Shown here in pieces: positions 1-11,305 of a DNA stretch of 64,000 nucleotides. Below the pieces are notes generated by a model. That model saw nothing but the letters and a program-made list of their open reading frames with translations. It made no database searches and was not told the DNA's origin. Source of the DNA: Pseudofabraea citricarpa (lineage: Eukaryota; Ascomycota; Leotiomycetes; Helotiales; Dermateaceae); NCBI GenBank assembly GCA_029641185.1, contig JAPWGK010000001.1, positions 2,864,501-2,928,500 on the forward strand. The letters run 5' to 3'. The position numbers and the translations under genes are program-made. Within the stretch, counting starts at the first letter, position 1. The number at the start of each line of letters is the position of its first letter.

Positions 1-539
1 GGTTTGGCACAAGGTGATTGAGTGCCTCTATAGACTTCTCAGACCTATATTCCTGTATGAAACCAACAGATACAACAATTGTGACGGCAACGGCAATGCT
101 CAGCGCGTCGTCTTTGTTTCCCACAATTAACGATGCTCCGGCAGAACACAATAAAAGAATAATAAGGGGCTCCTTGAACTGCTTTAAAAACCGTAGCCAT
201 AAGGGCTCCGGAGGTTCGTGGGGCAGTTCGTTTGGGCCATGATCATGTAGCCTCGAAAGCGCTTCGGCCGGGGTAAGTCCCGTCAGGAGAGAGGTCTGCA
301 GTCGCTGGGCGGTTTCGATGGGAGAAAGGTTGGAGTACTCGTCCGCTATCGACTACATAATATTCAGCTCCTGAAGCTCTAGATGTCTTGAGAGGATATA
401 CCTTGGAGACGGATGAGGACGACCGGCCGTGGCCATGTCTGCTTCTTGACCGATCCCTTTCACTTGACAATGAACGTGTAATTGGTTGAGACGATGCCGT
501 ACCCCCTACTGGAATATTGCTCATCGGTAGAATACTCAT
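1..539 (-). CDS. PMR1: Golgi Ca2+/Mn2+-transporting P-type ATPase, N-terminal part (cut by window edge)
   Basis: This is the 5' end of a P-type Ca2+-ATPase of the secretory-pathway (SPCA/Pmr1) class, which pumps Ca2+ and Mn2+ into the Golgi. Exon 1 is 539..402 and exon 2 runs from 352 to the window edge; the 49-nt intron (353..401) joins in phase 0. The N-terminus is Ser/Arg-rich. Exon 2 gives the cation-ATPase N-terminal segment ('[14 protein letters not shown]', 'HGPNELP') and then the first membrane hairpin ('[17 protein letters not shown]', '[20 protein letters not shown]'). An ATG at 524 in the same frame is an alternative start. The phosphorylation (DKTG) and nucleotide domains lie outside the window. 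It is divergent from RAD21, about 1.3 kb away. Family identity is strong; the exact start is less certain. Confidence 0.9.
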
Positions 540-1865
540 CGTCGGACTGGCAGATTTCGACCCGGAGGCCAGGCCAGCTAGATATCTCAGAAGGCCAATT
601 CAGAGGGCAGATGGAGGACGAGCAGCAGGGTTGCTGTCGTGGGACGGAGGTCTATGGCTGAGGCATACGAAGGCTCGAAGGATGCTAGAAGAAGAGGGCG
701 GAGATAATAGAATGTCTGCGATCAGGTTGAGATGTGAGGTGCTCCAAAGTTCATAAGATATTTACATCGGGGCAGAGTAGCAATTACGTGTCCGTCGCGA
801 TTTCCTTTGCGTTGCGCTCAATGGGGTGATAGGGTAGAGTTTCAGTGGGCTGCGGGCATTGACTGGCGCTGGCAGACCCCTGTCACTGGCCTGGGCTAAG
901 CTTTGGAGGACTTTCGAAGTGGCATCTCGAGCATTGCGATCAGCCGTCTATTAATAAGCCTGCTTCTACGTCTTTGTTGGTTGTTTTGTTCTTCTTGCTT
1001 TGAGGAAGAATGTATCCCTTGGTCTGGTCTGGTATGAACCTTCGCCATGTGTAAAGTTCACAAGCTGCCGCATTTCAACCAACAAGTCGTAGCCCGGTAC
1101 CTTAAGCTGTACGAGTTACGAAAGCAGAAGTAGACCCTTGAAGCGAAGGAGATATAGCCAGGTCCAGCCACCTCTGGAGTCTGGAGTAAATCTTCATTCA
1201 AGGATGAGCATTCTTAATTGACTCAGTCTTAATTCTTTCAAAAAAGAAAAGATATATCATTACCATGATCATCATCATCCAAAGTAACTTTCTTAAAGCT
1301 GATGTCGTCTAGAGTACAGAATACCGAACCGAGTATCACTGAAAACAAAGCATGTCATCCTTCCACTCTTTAAACCCCTCTTTGCTTGTCCAGTATACCT
1401 TGAACCGCTTTACCAGTACGATTTAGCATGATATGCCAAATGCAACAGTCCATAGCAGTTCTGCCGGTCACTTTTGGCCAATCTGTTTTTCAAGCATCCT
1501 GCTACCTGCTCGCTCAGTAACTTCATATCACGTGAGAGCTGCCAGACGAGCGCCTAAAATTTAGACGATTACCAGCCACTTGCTCGAGATCCTCATCCTT
1601 CCCCTCCCCAACGCCGTCGTCGCAAACAACAACTCTCCGCCAACTTTGCTGTTGCAATCACGACAATCGCTTTGCTCGTCCGGATTATCATCGCGATTCG
1701 AACCATCATCAAATCGACCGTGTAGGGGCCCCGGAGCTCCGGTCGTGACGCGACAAACGGATCACAACAAACGCGCCCTTGGACACGACCTTTATGTCAG
1801 TGATTCTTCACCTCGACATCGACTAAACACCATACTCGCTCACTAAAACCTATCAGTCCTCAATC
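540..1865. other. PMR1/RAD21 divergent intergenic region
   Basis: This spacer of about 1.3 kb lies between two divergently transcribed genes. No convincing coding exon was found. The only structure I would single out is a pair of ACGCG cores close to the RAD21 start, described separately. The rest appears to be promoter and 5' leader sequence. Confidence 0.6.
1748..1775. promoter_or_regulatory. Two MCB-like ACGCG cores upstream of RAD21
   Basis: ACGCG occurs at 1748-1752 and again at 1771-1775, about 90-120 bp before the RAD21 ATG. ACGCGT-type MluI cell-cycle boxes bind the MBF complex at G1/S, and cohesin RAD21/MCD1 genes are known MBF targets in yeasts. Both copies are ACGCGA/ACGCGC rather than the full ACGCGT, so a role is inferred only from position and gene identity. 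Confidence 0.4.
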
Positions 1866-3813
1866 ATGTTTTATTCGGAAACCCTCCTACAGAAGACCGG
1901 GCCTCTGGCGCGTGTCTGGCTCTCCGCAAACCTCGAGCGCAAACTATCCAAAACACATATCTTGCAATCCAACGTTAAAGACAGCGTTGATGCTATTATT
2001 ACCCCCAACCAAGCTCCAATGGCTCTACGCCTAAGTGGTCAACTATTGCTAGGCGTCGTTCGAATTTATAGTAGAAAGGCGCGTTATCTACTAGATGACT
2101 GCAATGAGGCATTGATGAAGATCAAAATGGTATGATTCAACCCAAATCTGGTCTTTACATATAACTAACAGTGTACAGGCGTTTCGACTTTCCGGCAACA
2201 ATGATATCCCTGCGGGTTTACACATGCCATCACGCGACGCACTTATGCTCCCTGATGTTCTCACAGAAGGTGACAACCTCGAAATGCCTCCCATGCCCGA
2301 CGCGTCGTTTCTCTTATCACAGATGGAAGATGAAAACATTAGCCGGAAGCGCAGAGCCGGAAGTCGTGATATCAACCTTCAAGAAGACTTCAATACCAGT
2401 CAATTTCTCCAAGGAAGCATTGAGAACCGTAATTACGACGAGGAGCTCGCTCTTGAACCTATGGATGACTTGGACCTCGGTTTAGATTTTGGACTTGGAG
2501 ACGATTTTTTGCCTAGCAAGGGAGATGAAAGCATCGAAATCGGACGAGATGCCCCTGCAGCACGAGCTGTATCAGAAGATCTTCTGAGCGAGATGGATAT
2601 CCAGGTACCAAGTAAAGAATTGGACCTTGGGGGCGATAACGAGCCTTCAATCACTTTTAATTTCGGCAATGACGATGATGATCTTCGCATTCAGGACGAT
2701 GATGGTGATATTGAAATGTTTAACATTGGCGAACAAACAGACATATCAGCTCTACCTCCAGCTACTATGCTTGGACGTGAAAGAATCTCTGAGTCACCAT
2801 TATCTGACGTTGATGAGACCATTATTGCTGAACATCAGCGTGCTCTCGATGCGTCAATTTACGAGCAAGTTGAGGAAAGCGAACAATCAATCCATCGAAG
2901 ACCTGCCCAACGTGCCAAGAAGGTTCTTAAAGTCGACAATGAGACTATGCTCACCAACAAAGTCATCAAAGAGCAGCAAAAGAACCACGACAATATTTTA
3001 CAGCCTTTATCTTTCTTGCCGCGGGATCCAGAACTTCTAGCCTTAATGGAACTACAGAGAAATGGTGGGTTTGTCTCTAATATCATGGGTGGGGGACGCA
3101 GCGCAGGCTGGGCACCAGAACTTAGAGGCATGCTATCATTGGACGCTGTTCGACGGACTGGTGATTTAAAGCGCAAGCGAGACAGTGGTGTAGCGGACAT
3201 GGGAAGTGATCAAGAAGGTGCCCGGAAGTCACCTCGACTCGAAATCGGCGAACCAGAGGAAGAATTACCAGTTGTCGGGGATGCCGGCCTCGGCCAAGAA
3301 GAAACAATTATTCCAGCTGATACCACCGTGGTGGAAGTTCCTGGGGAGGAAGAGTTCATGCAAATGCAAGAGGACGATGGACGCATGAGTGCTGCTCCAT
3401 CTCCTGGTGCAGCATTCGACGAAACGACTGCACCTTTAGTTCACCCTGCCGACAATGGACCTATCTCCCTTGGAACTAAGCACGCTGTACATCTCCTACG
3501 TGATCAGTTTGGTGCTGAAGCTGCCAACAGCCCCAACAAGCGCAAGCAAGCTAGCGTGCTCTTCCAAGATCTTCTTCCTGAAGCTACTACAAGCAGAGCA
3601 GATGCAACCAAGATGTTTTTCGAGGTACTTGTTCTGGCTACCAAAGATGCTGTAAAGATCGAGCAACAGGAGGGTCTACTTGGTGGACCCATCAGAGTAC
3701 GTGGCAAGCGAGGTCTCTGGGGTGACTGGGCAGAGCGAGAAGCGGGTGGCGAGATCGCTGAAGAAGCTAATGCTCCTTTGGAAGCTTCAACTTCTGTTGC
3801 GGTTGCAGCTTAA
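1866..3813 (+). CDS. RAD21: Cohesin kleisin subunit Rad21/Scc1/Mcd1
   Basis: This is the kleisin that closes the SMC1-SMC3 ring and holds sister chromatids together in the nucleus. Exons are 1866..2129 and 2179..3813, with a 49-nt intron joined in phase 0, giving 632 aa. The N-terminal Rad21/Rec8 domain starts with 'MFYSETLLQKTGPLARVWLSA' and includes 'NVKDSVDAIITPNQAPMALR', continuing across the intron. The C-terminal winged helix that contacts the SMC1 head covers about residues 518-605. The middle is acidic and disordered. A textbook separase site, SIEIGR followed by D, ends at Arg211 (nt 2530-2550). No meiotic Rec8-specific feature was seen, so this is the mitotic paralogue. It precedes COG4 on the same strand. 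Confidence 0.96.
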
Positions 3814-4366
3814 GCCGTCCTCATTTTATTTCTATCAATAGCTTATCGCAATTGACTGGGATAGGATTCTTGTATTTGCATAGCGTTTCAGTGACCAGCA
3901 TGGCGTCACGGGTTCAGGGGCGGCGTTCGTAGGATTAGGTAAATACCAGTGTTGAATAGGACTTTGTAGTAAATGAAAAATCGTTACCGTTCAGCTTTGG
4001 AGATATTATGCTGTACATCTAGTTGCCACAGCTCTCGTGAACTGCCACGCCTCTCCTGAACTTCCATCTAACATCAAATTTCTCTTTGTAGAGTCTGTTT
4101 CTTGTTAACAAATGATAGCTACGTAGCTATCACTGTAGCTATGTGTAATTTGAAGTAGATGGTATTATTTCAGCAGAATCCCAAAGCATGTCTTACATGT
4201 AGAAACTATATTGGTAACTATCTTTGTTGGTTGCTTGGGGCGCAAAACATGGTGTACTTACCAACACTCACATATAAATTCTCGCTTAACAAAGCCACCT
4301 AAACCAAATATATCCTCAACCTTCCCTTGGATTCATCTGTGAACCACCCATGACGAACCCCACTCA
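3814..4366. other. RAD21-COG4 intergenic spacer
   Basis: This spacer of about 550 nt is AT-richer than the flanking coding sequence. It holds the RAD21 3' UTR and the COG4 promoter. An ATG at 4350 opens a short frame that overlaps the COG4 start and ends with TAG at 4458-4460. Nothing else was recognised. Confidence 0.55.
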
Positions 4367-6828
4367 ATGCCTTCAAACGGCCTTCAAAATGGCACACCGG
4401 CTTCCCAGATGCCTCCGGAGGCCAGCTCTGCTCCCTCAATCTATGAAGCCTCCTCCGTAGCTGCCATTCGCGCATCGCTGGCGGCCTTGCACTCCCGCGA
4501 TTCACGAATAACTTCACGGTTGCAAACCCTCCTCACATCCCAGGCAGATTTATCCCGCGAGCTAGGGCGTCTGGATCTGTTGCGCGCTCACTTGGGTACC
4601 CAGGCTATAGCCACTCGTACCATCTCCAATACTATGCTGGATACAGCTTCCTCGACAGCAGCCTCACTTTCGTCCGCCGTCAAAGATTTAGACCTCGAGA
4701 AGAAACGCGTAGAGGAGACATTGAACGTTGTGGATAGCGTGGCTGAATTGAAGGCTTGCGTTCAGGGCGTGGTGGGTTCTATGGGAGCTCCCCAAGACTG
4801 GGAAGCTGCTGCGGGGTATATTGCGCGTGCGTCCAAGGTTCCAAAATCGATTGTCGAAGGTTCCTTTGCTGCGAGGGTAGTACCAAGCGTCGAAGTCCCA
4901 GATAGCCCTGCACAAACACTGGAGAGCGCTAAGGAGAGCTTGTGCGGGCTCTTCTTACGAGAATTCGAAAAGGCAGCCAGCGAGGGGGATGGAGTCAGGG
5001 TTACAAGGTTCTTCAAGCTATTCCCCCTCATTGGGCGACAAGATGTCGGATTGGATGTTTATGGAAGATATGTTTGCCAGGGCGTTGCGGGTCAGGCTAG
5101 GAGTAACCTGAAAGAGGGAACCGGGGGGCGAGGTGGTAAAGAGGGCTTCTTCTATGCCAATGCCTTGACCAGGCTATTTGAGCATATTGCACAAATTGTA
5201 GAGGGCCATGGTGGCTTGGTTGAAAGACATTATGGGATGGGAAAGATGGTCAAGGTTATTGAAAGGTTACAAATGGAGGCCGATGTGCAAGGTGGCATAA
5301 TTCTCGATACTTGGGGCGACGAGAGAAGCGTCGATCGGAGATTGACGGATGTGAAAAGCTATCCTTTCTCGTTTCTCGTTCAAAGCTTCCTCCCAGTCCA
5401 GAGAAACTCCACACCGAGAATGGGATCTCCAGCTATCGGGGGTAGCTCAAATGGACGAGTGAGTGAGGATGAGGGTGTGGATATGAAGGAGGTTGATGGC
5501 CTCTTGAGCGAAACAGCAGTGATGTTAGGACGCTGGTCACTATACTCTAGGTTCTTAGGAGGGAAGTGCAGAGTAAGTCGTCACTATGAACACTTTTTCT
5601 ACTTTCAGTGTCTGACTATCTACAGGACCCAGATGCAAATCCCGATGACCCTCTCAATATACCCGACCTCCTAATCAAGTCAGCTCTCAGCCGAAAGATT
5701 TCGGCAAGATTGACTACCCCCTTCAACATCATGACTACATTCTTTTTCCGGCGTTCTGTCGAGAAGGCATTTCAGTTAGACGAGTCACCAACAGGGCTAT
5801 CATTGAGTTCCTCAAGGCCTATTGATGGCAATCCCCCTTATATCATCTCCGCCGTGGATGATGTCATGTACATCGTCAACACAGTCCTCCAGAGGTCTAT
5901 CTCAACCTCACAACGAGATGTTATTGCCTCCGTCGTTCCGACAATTGGCCGAGTCCTTGGTTCGGATTTTGTAGGGATGATTCAACGCAAAATGCGTGAC
6001 GAATCGTATCCCAAACCAGTTATCCAAGGAGGGTTCCCACCCGAAGACAGAATAATTGCTTTCATAATTCTTATTAACAGTCTTGATGTGGCGAATGAGT
6101 ACATTTCGAGGATCGTGAACTCTCGGCTCGCTTCCCCGACAGAACAAGCGAACGGCAATCCACCATCCGCGTTGAAAGACTTGTTTCCATTCGACCACGA
6201 CGCCGTGTTCGTGACACACACCCTCGAGAATCTCAACTCAACATTCTCTTCAAAAACCTCTGAACTGCTCAATGACGGGTTGCACGTTATGTTCAACCAG
6301 GTGATAAAGCCTCGTCTACGCCCTGTGCTTAGCGACACATTTCGCGATGTTGATTATTCCTTCACATCAGATGAGATTGCCGATATGGCAGCTCAAGACA
6401 ACGACACAGACGACGATCCTATGGAAGCATTCATGGATCTTGTAAAGAACCGGTTTGAGCATTCATGGGATGCACTCATGAGACCCATCCAGCGAATTAT
6501 GACACCAAAGTGCTTCACGACGCTCTTAGAACAAACAGCCAAATATCTTGCCAGAGTTCTAGAGAAACGCGCATGGAGTTTCAAAGTTGTCAACGCCATT
6601 GGCGCTACCCGAATGGAGCGAGACTTCTCAGGTATTGTAGGTGTTATCGCTCGAGGTGGGAAATACGGACTCCGTGACATGTTCTCGCGAGTCTTGCAGG
6701 TTACGATGGTTGTTAATATGGATGAGGAAGAATGGGAGGCTTTGAATGAAGATGATGAAGAGGAAGGCATGGTGTGGATACTGAGTGAGGAAGAGAGGAA
6801 GAAAGCGAGGGCGATGGTCCATGATTAA
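4367..6828 (+). CDS. COG4: Conserved oligomeric Golgi complex subunit 4
   Basis: This is a subunit of the COG tethering complex (lobe A), which acts in retrograde intra-Golgi vesicle traffic. Exons are 4367..5572 and 5626..6828, joined in phase 0 across a 53-nt intron, giving about 802 aa, close to the usual COG4 size. The N-terminal third is helical and coiled-coil ('LRAHLGTQAIATRTISNTML'), followed by the long alpha-helical rod typical of CATCHR proteins ('RFFKLFPLIGRQDVGLDVYG', 'LVERHYGMGKMVKVIERLQ'). The second exon continues the rod ('FFFRRSVEKAFQLDES') and ends in a conserved tail ('RDMFSRVLQVTMVVNMDEEE'). The next gene is convergent. The initiating ATG has a poor context and an overlapping upstream ATG lies at 4350, so the start is somewhat uncertain. 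Confidence 0.92.
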
Positions 6829-7240
6829 GGTATGACATAAATCAGAAAATAAAGAGAGGCCATTGATGAACACTGCTAGAGTTAGATCTCATTATAATTG
6901 AGAGATTGTATGGGGGCTTCGAGCATCTGTCGGCGTCCAAATAAGAGCATATTTTAACGCATGCAACCCAACGTTTACATCTGGCCTCTTAGTGACAAAA
7001 GTTACGCGAGTATTTCTGAGAAGCGAGGAACAAAGAACACTTTTATTCTCAGTACGATTACAAAGGAAAGCATTCGTCTCATTTCTATGACAGCAATGGT
7101 AATGAAGGGCGATCTAATAAACATACAAACAGGCACCTCCCTCATGCGGCTTCCAGCCGTCCATCCATCCATCTATTCACTTAGCCATCGTGTCTCCAAA
7201 AGATACAATTTCGAACCCATATACCATTATCCCTCAATCA
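6829..7240. other. Convergent intergenic spacer after COG4
   Basis: About 410 nt of non-coding sequence lies between two genes that end towards each other. It should contain both 3' UTRs. No further feature was recognised. Confidence 0.5.
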
Positions 7241-8425
7241 TTATCTCTTTCCAAAAAGACGGCGATTCGCCAGACCACCCGAATCGTCATGATTCCAATC
7301 CCCCATCTGGATGAACGTACAGTTCTGCTTCTTATGCCCGACCTTATTCTCGTTCCCAGACCGGCTAAAAGCCGTACTGTGTGTTCTCTTGCTAGTCCCC
7401 TCTCCCTTCTTTTCCACCTTCATCGCTTCTTCTCTGTTCATACTCGCTTCCTCCCTGTACCTTCTCTCGGCTAGGGGCAAGAAATGATGCATGAGCGCCT
7501 CGTTGCAGTACCTGTCAAGGCGCTCGAAGTCCCCTCCGTCATCAACTGCCATCCCGTAGCCACGGAACTTGCAGCCTTCAAAGCCACAACTTCCGCCATA
7601 GCACGTCTCTTCGCTACAGCCGACATGGCTATGTCCGGTGGGATCCTGCGACGAATGCACTTTTTCGTAGTCATGCACGATAGTTCTTCTCTCAGCCCGA
7701 GTTGCAGACTCGATCATACTCCTGCAGAGGGATTGGATCTCATTCCTGTCGTGAACGACATCCAGGCGAGGATTTTGCGCGAGTGTCATTTTGTTGAATC
7801 CCCTCATCAGACCCACTTCTTCTCCTCCATGCATATCTTCGTCCCTTGGCCATAGCGTACTGGCAACGATGGGCAAATCGAAACTCACACGTCGACTCTC
7901 CTGCCGCTCGCTGGGAGCATTCAGTGACCAAGTAGGCGGCGCTTCCGCATCATTCTTGGTCGCCCGCAGAAAGCCTTCAAACGAGTCGTAGCTGCCACAC
8001 TCACCTGTACGGTAGATGTTCTCGAGAACACCGCGGGTATTCCTCGTCGACAGTCTTTTCACCACAGCCATCTCAAATTTGTCCTTCAGCTTCGACGGGG
8101 CCCAGCGCTCAACTGAGTCGAGCAGCTCTGGATGTTCGCCCAGGAGGTGTTCGAGGATCTTTTGCCAGTCATCTGGACTCAATGTGGATGCGAATTCGAA
8201 ATCTGGGTTGTCTTCCGTGCGTCTTGTAGGCGTAGTTGTACGCTGAGATCCTGTTGGGTGTGGTGTATTCAGAATAAACTCAACGGTCGACGATGACGAT
8301 GTCGATATGTCAGATGCGTAGCCTCCTTCTGTCGATTCGGGGAATAATTCCGAAGTCTTGTAAATCAGTTCTAGCTGCTGGGTCTCGATCTCCATTGTAT
8401 CAATCTCCATTGTATCCATCTTCAC
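7241..8425 (-). CDS. Hypothetical protein with a Cys/His-rich patch
   Basis: A single-exon frame of 394 aa; I do not recognise the family. The N-terminus begins with a near-repeat (MDTMEIDTMEIE) and a Ser/Thr-rich stretch. A mostly helical middle follows ('LSPDDWQKILEHLLGEHPEL', then 'APSKLKDKFEMAVVKRLSTR'). Around residues 265-295 sits a compact Cys/His patch ('SHVGCSEETCYGGSCGFEGC') that could bind metal but matches no zinc-finger class I know. The C-terminus is basic. The sustained length, sensible amino-acid composition and convergent placement after COG4 support a real gene. There is no signal peptide or membrane segment. Function is unknown. Confidence 0.7.
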   Translation of the reverse strand: MKMDTMEIDTMEIETQQLELIYKTSELFPESTEGGYASDISTSSSSTVEFILNTPHPTGSQRTTTPTRRTEDNPDFEFASTLSPDDWQKILEHLLGEHPELLDSVERWAPSKLKDKFEMAVVKRLSTRNTRGVLENIYRTGECGSYDSFEGFLRATKNDAEAPPTWSLNAPSERQESRRVSFDLPIVASTLWPRDEDMHGGEEVGLMRGFNKMTLAQNPRLDVVHDRNEIQSLCRSMIESATRAERRTIVHDYEKVHSSQDPTGHSHVGCSEETCYGGSCGFEGCKFRGYGMAVDDGGDFERLDRYCNEALMHHFLPLAERRYREEASMNREEAMKVEKKGEGTSKRTHSTAFSRSGNENKVGHKKQNCTFIQMGDWNHDDSGGLANRRLFGKR

Positions 8426-9697
8426 CGTCGAGCCTGTATATCAATCGAGAGATTGAAATGGTGATTCGAGCCGAGGGCAACGATGATTATGGCTCTGGGC
8501 AGGATGGCCAGCGTGAACCATGGTTTTTAGGTTGTGAGCCGTTATGAGTGAGTTGTTTCGTTTGTTGAAGAAGGCACGGATACCCGACTCTTTTCCTTCC
8601 TTCCAACGTCTCCTACCAACTAGGGAAGGAACGAGCAATCGAGGCCGTATGAAAGATTTAGTATGAGCTGATGCCTGCAAAGGTGAGTCTAGATAAAATA
8701 ATGAAAAGGTCATTCAATCTTTTGATGCACCATGGCATATTCGCAAGGAGTGTATACTTTTGGTCTTTCAAATGATCACCAGTTAGTATCAAGAAGCGAG
8801 CATATTATCAGTTTAGTGCAGGAGCACAACTTGCTCTGGATCCAAACAACCATTCAAACCAACGCATGAAGAAATGAAAGTAAAAAGAGCCAACGGCCAA
8901 CGGACAGTCCTATGCCGCCAACTAGCAAGTGACAAGCGACACAGGAATAGGATACTATTTAAGCAAGGTCGAGGTGTAGCGTTGATAACAGGAAGATGAT
9001 GGCGATAGAAAATGTAACTACAAGAAGTATATGAGAGGTGAGGAGTATTCAAGGTGCCTCTGGGATTGAACGATGGTCGATGTGAATATTTTAAGTGACG
9101 CGGGGCTTCTCATTAAGCTTCACCATGGAGTAAGGAACGGTTAATTGACTGGTAGTGTTGAAGGGCCTCCATCCTCTTCTTTCCCTGTGAGGAGAGGAAT
9201 CTTTACAAAATCGAGGCGTCTATGCTAGTAAAAGAAGGAAACGGCAAATTTAATTGGTTCGGCTTTCTCATTTATTCTTTTCCCCTTTGATATGCATCTG
9301 AATTCCTGCTCATCTTGTAAATTCCTGGGAGAAGATGAGCACTAGTAATCGCCCAGTGTTCCACGTGATCTATTGAATAAGTAGCGACCAAACACAGAAT
9401 AAAGAAGCCGCTTTCTTTGGGACCTTTTATCTCCAGGTAGTTTTCCCCCCCATTAATCATCAGGATTTCAATCAGTCTAGCATCATAGAAGAAAGCTGGC
9501 ATTAATTCGGTAGCTCGATATCTAGCTAGGCTCCTAATAAGCTCGCAAAGAACGCCAGAATGGTGTGAGTCGATGATCACCTTAATCCCGCCCATTCATT
9601 TTCAACGCCAGACGTGCCCCCCCCCTGCAAACCATTACCAATCACTATTCGCGTTGACCCGGACGAACAACCTATATTACAACACGTTGGTAACCAA
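8426..9697. other. Intergenic region between the Cys-rich orphan and CstF-64
   Basis: About 1.3 kb. A minus-strand frame at 9272..9595 could encode 107 aa beginning MGGIKVIIDS, but it lacks recognisable family features and supporting exons, so I do not call it a gene. The remainder is the upstream region of the orphan gene and the 3' region of the polyadenylation-factor gene. A C-run lies near 9618-9626. Confidence 0.45.
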
Positions 9698-10846
9698 CTA
9701 TCTTCCATAGCTAGCCCTCAGAGCAAGTAGCTGCTGTCTCTCTGCTGGTGGCAAGCTGTCAATCACCTCCTGAGGCATGGCAAGAACTTGTTGCATGAGT
9801 GCATCGGTATCTGACATGGCTTGCTGTGGCGGTGCTTGTTGTGGTGCTCTTTGTGGAGGTGGTGGTGGAGGATAGGCCTGTCCATAATTTGGTGGAGGTG
9901 TTCCTACGGATCCGCCAAGCTGACCAGCCATGTGAGGTGGTGGCGGAGGAAAGCCAGCAGGATATGATCCAGGTGGAGGAATGGAGTAGCTTGGCTGTGA
10001 TACGGTCACTGGGGTGGGTGCAGCGGCAGCGGCTTCCACAACAGAGGAAAGAGCTTCTGTCGAGACAAGACCCATGAGCAGGAGTGCTTGGAATATAGCA
10101 TAAGAGAGCTGTGGTGCTTGGTTGAGAAGTTCGGTGGCTTTGGCAGGATCGGAAGATGTGAGAGCCTTCATCTGAGACAGAACATCGAGGAGTTGTGAGG
10201 GCGGGAGAGTGTTGAGAGTTCGAGAAATGGCATCGGGGCAAGTGAGCCCAGGAGGTAAATCAACTCCTGTTGGCAGATTTGGGAGGCTTGGACCTGTGTT
10301 TGTAGGCATGGCCATTGGTGGAGGAGGAGGATATGAGCCGTTGGTAGGCATGGCAGTGTTCTGGTAGCCAGCTGGAGCAGCCTAAGAAAGAAGAAGGTCA
10401 GTGAACTTGTAGCGAGAGAGTATTCTCCTGGTTGAAAGAGAGGTATTACCGCGTCATCGTCCCCTCCGTCATTTGAGAAATCAACGCGCAATTTTCGATT
10501 CATGATTTCGAAGTCATTTAGGTTCCTTACTGCTGAAGCGGCGGAGTCTAAGCAAGTGCATGCAAGTTAGTTGTGTGGTCGAGATTGTAGTGGGATGCGA
10601 ATCACCAACCTGAGTCTGGATATTCCGCAAAACCGAAACCTTTGGGTCTCCCAGTCTCACGGTCGTAGACCAGGCGAAATGACACAACCTTCCCGGCACT
10701 ACTGAAGATGTCTATTATTTGTTCTTCCGTGAGGCCTGCACAGTGTAAGCGTTTGTTTTGGTACTTGCGCCAGCCTGAAAGGTAGGTAGGTTACCATATG
10801 GGATGTTGCCCACAAAGACGGACTTGGACGGGGGTTTGGTTGACAT
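9698..10846 (-). CDS. RNA15: Cleavage stimulation factor CstF-64 / Rna15-type RNA-binding protein
   Basis: This nuclear mRNA 3'-end processing factor recognises downstream or A-rich elements as part of CstF/CFIA. Four exons (10846..10795, 10735..10610, 10547..10450, 10381..9698) give 319 aa in consistent phase. An RRM covers about residues 10-85, with RNP2 VFVGNI at 10-15 and RNP1 KGFGFAEY at 49-56. The CstF hinge domain ('[20 protein letters not shown]' onward) covers about residues 130-205. A Pro/Gly/Gln-rich linker leads to the C-terminal CTF helix bundle ('[20 protein letters not shown]'), which binds Pcf11. The RRM is split by three introns of 59-68 nt. The gene is divergent from PHB2, 459 bp away. 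Confidence 0.94.
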
Positions 10847-11305
10847 ATTGGAATCGAGAATAACACTGCAAAACTGAACTGTGCGAAAGGGCTCGAAGCA
10901 CTAATGTATGGGGGTTACAGAGCGATTGCGACAAAGCCTTGATCGTGATCACTTGTGGTGGGATTGTCTGTTTTCACCTTCACAAAGGTTTTGGAGAAAT
11001 GAATGGCACAGAAGTCTTTGAGGAAAAGTGTGTTCTGGCTATCCTAAATCCTGCGCATCCAATTTCAGCTCTGCAAAAGTAGATCCAGCACAATCTCACT
11101 TGAAGACTTGCGATAATTGATTGTCGGTTGTTTTTGTCATTGAAGCTTTGACTTCTCCTGTGGACGCGCCCGGCGTCTAGCGCTTAGCGCGCTTGCTGCT
11201 GGTTTGTGGAGAAAATGCTCTAGTCTCATCAAGCTTGATCATCATTCTTCAAGTCCGTACCTTCTATTCCAGCCTCCAGCACCCGATCCACGACACCGAT
11301 CCAAC
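10847..11305. promoter_or_regulatory. Shared divergent promoter of CstF-64 and prohibitin-2
   Basis: The 459 bp between two start codons pointing apart must hold both promoters. A minimal upstream ATG followed by one codon and TAG (about 11215-11223) precedes the PHB2 start. No known fungal element was identified with confidence. Confidence 0.5.

Noticed and set aside
9272..9595. Minus-strand frame of 107 codons starting MGGIKVIIDS
   Set aside because: No domain, no supporting introns and no clear promoter context. It could be a relic or chance frame, so it is not listed as a gene.
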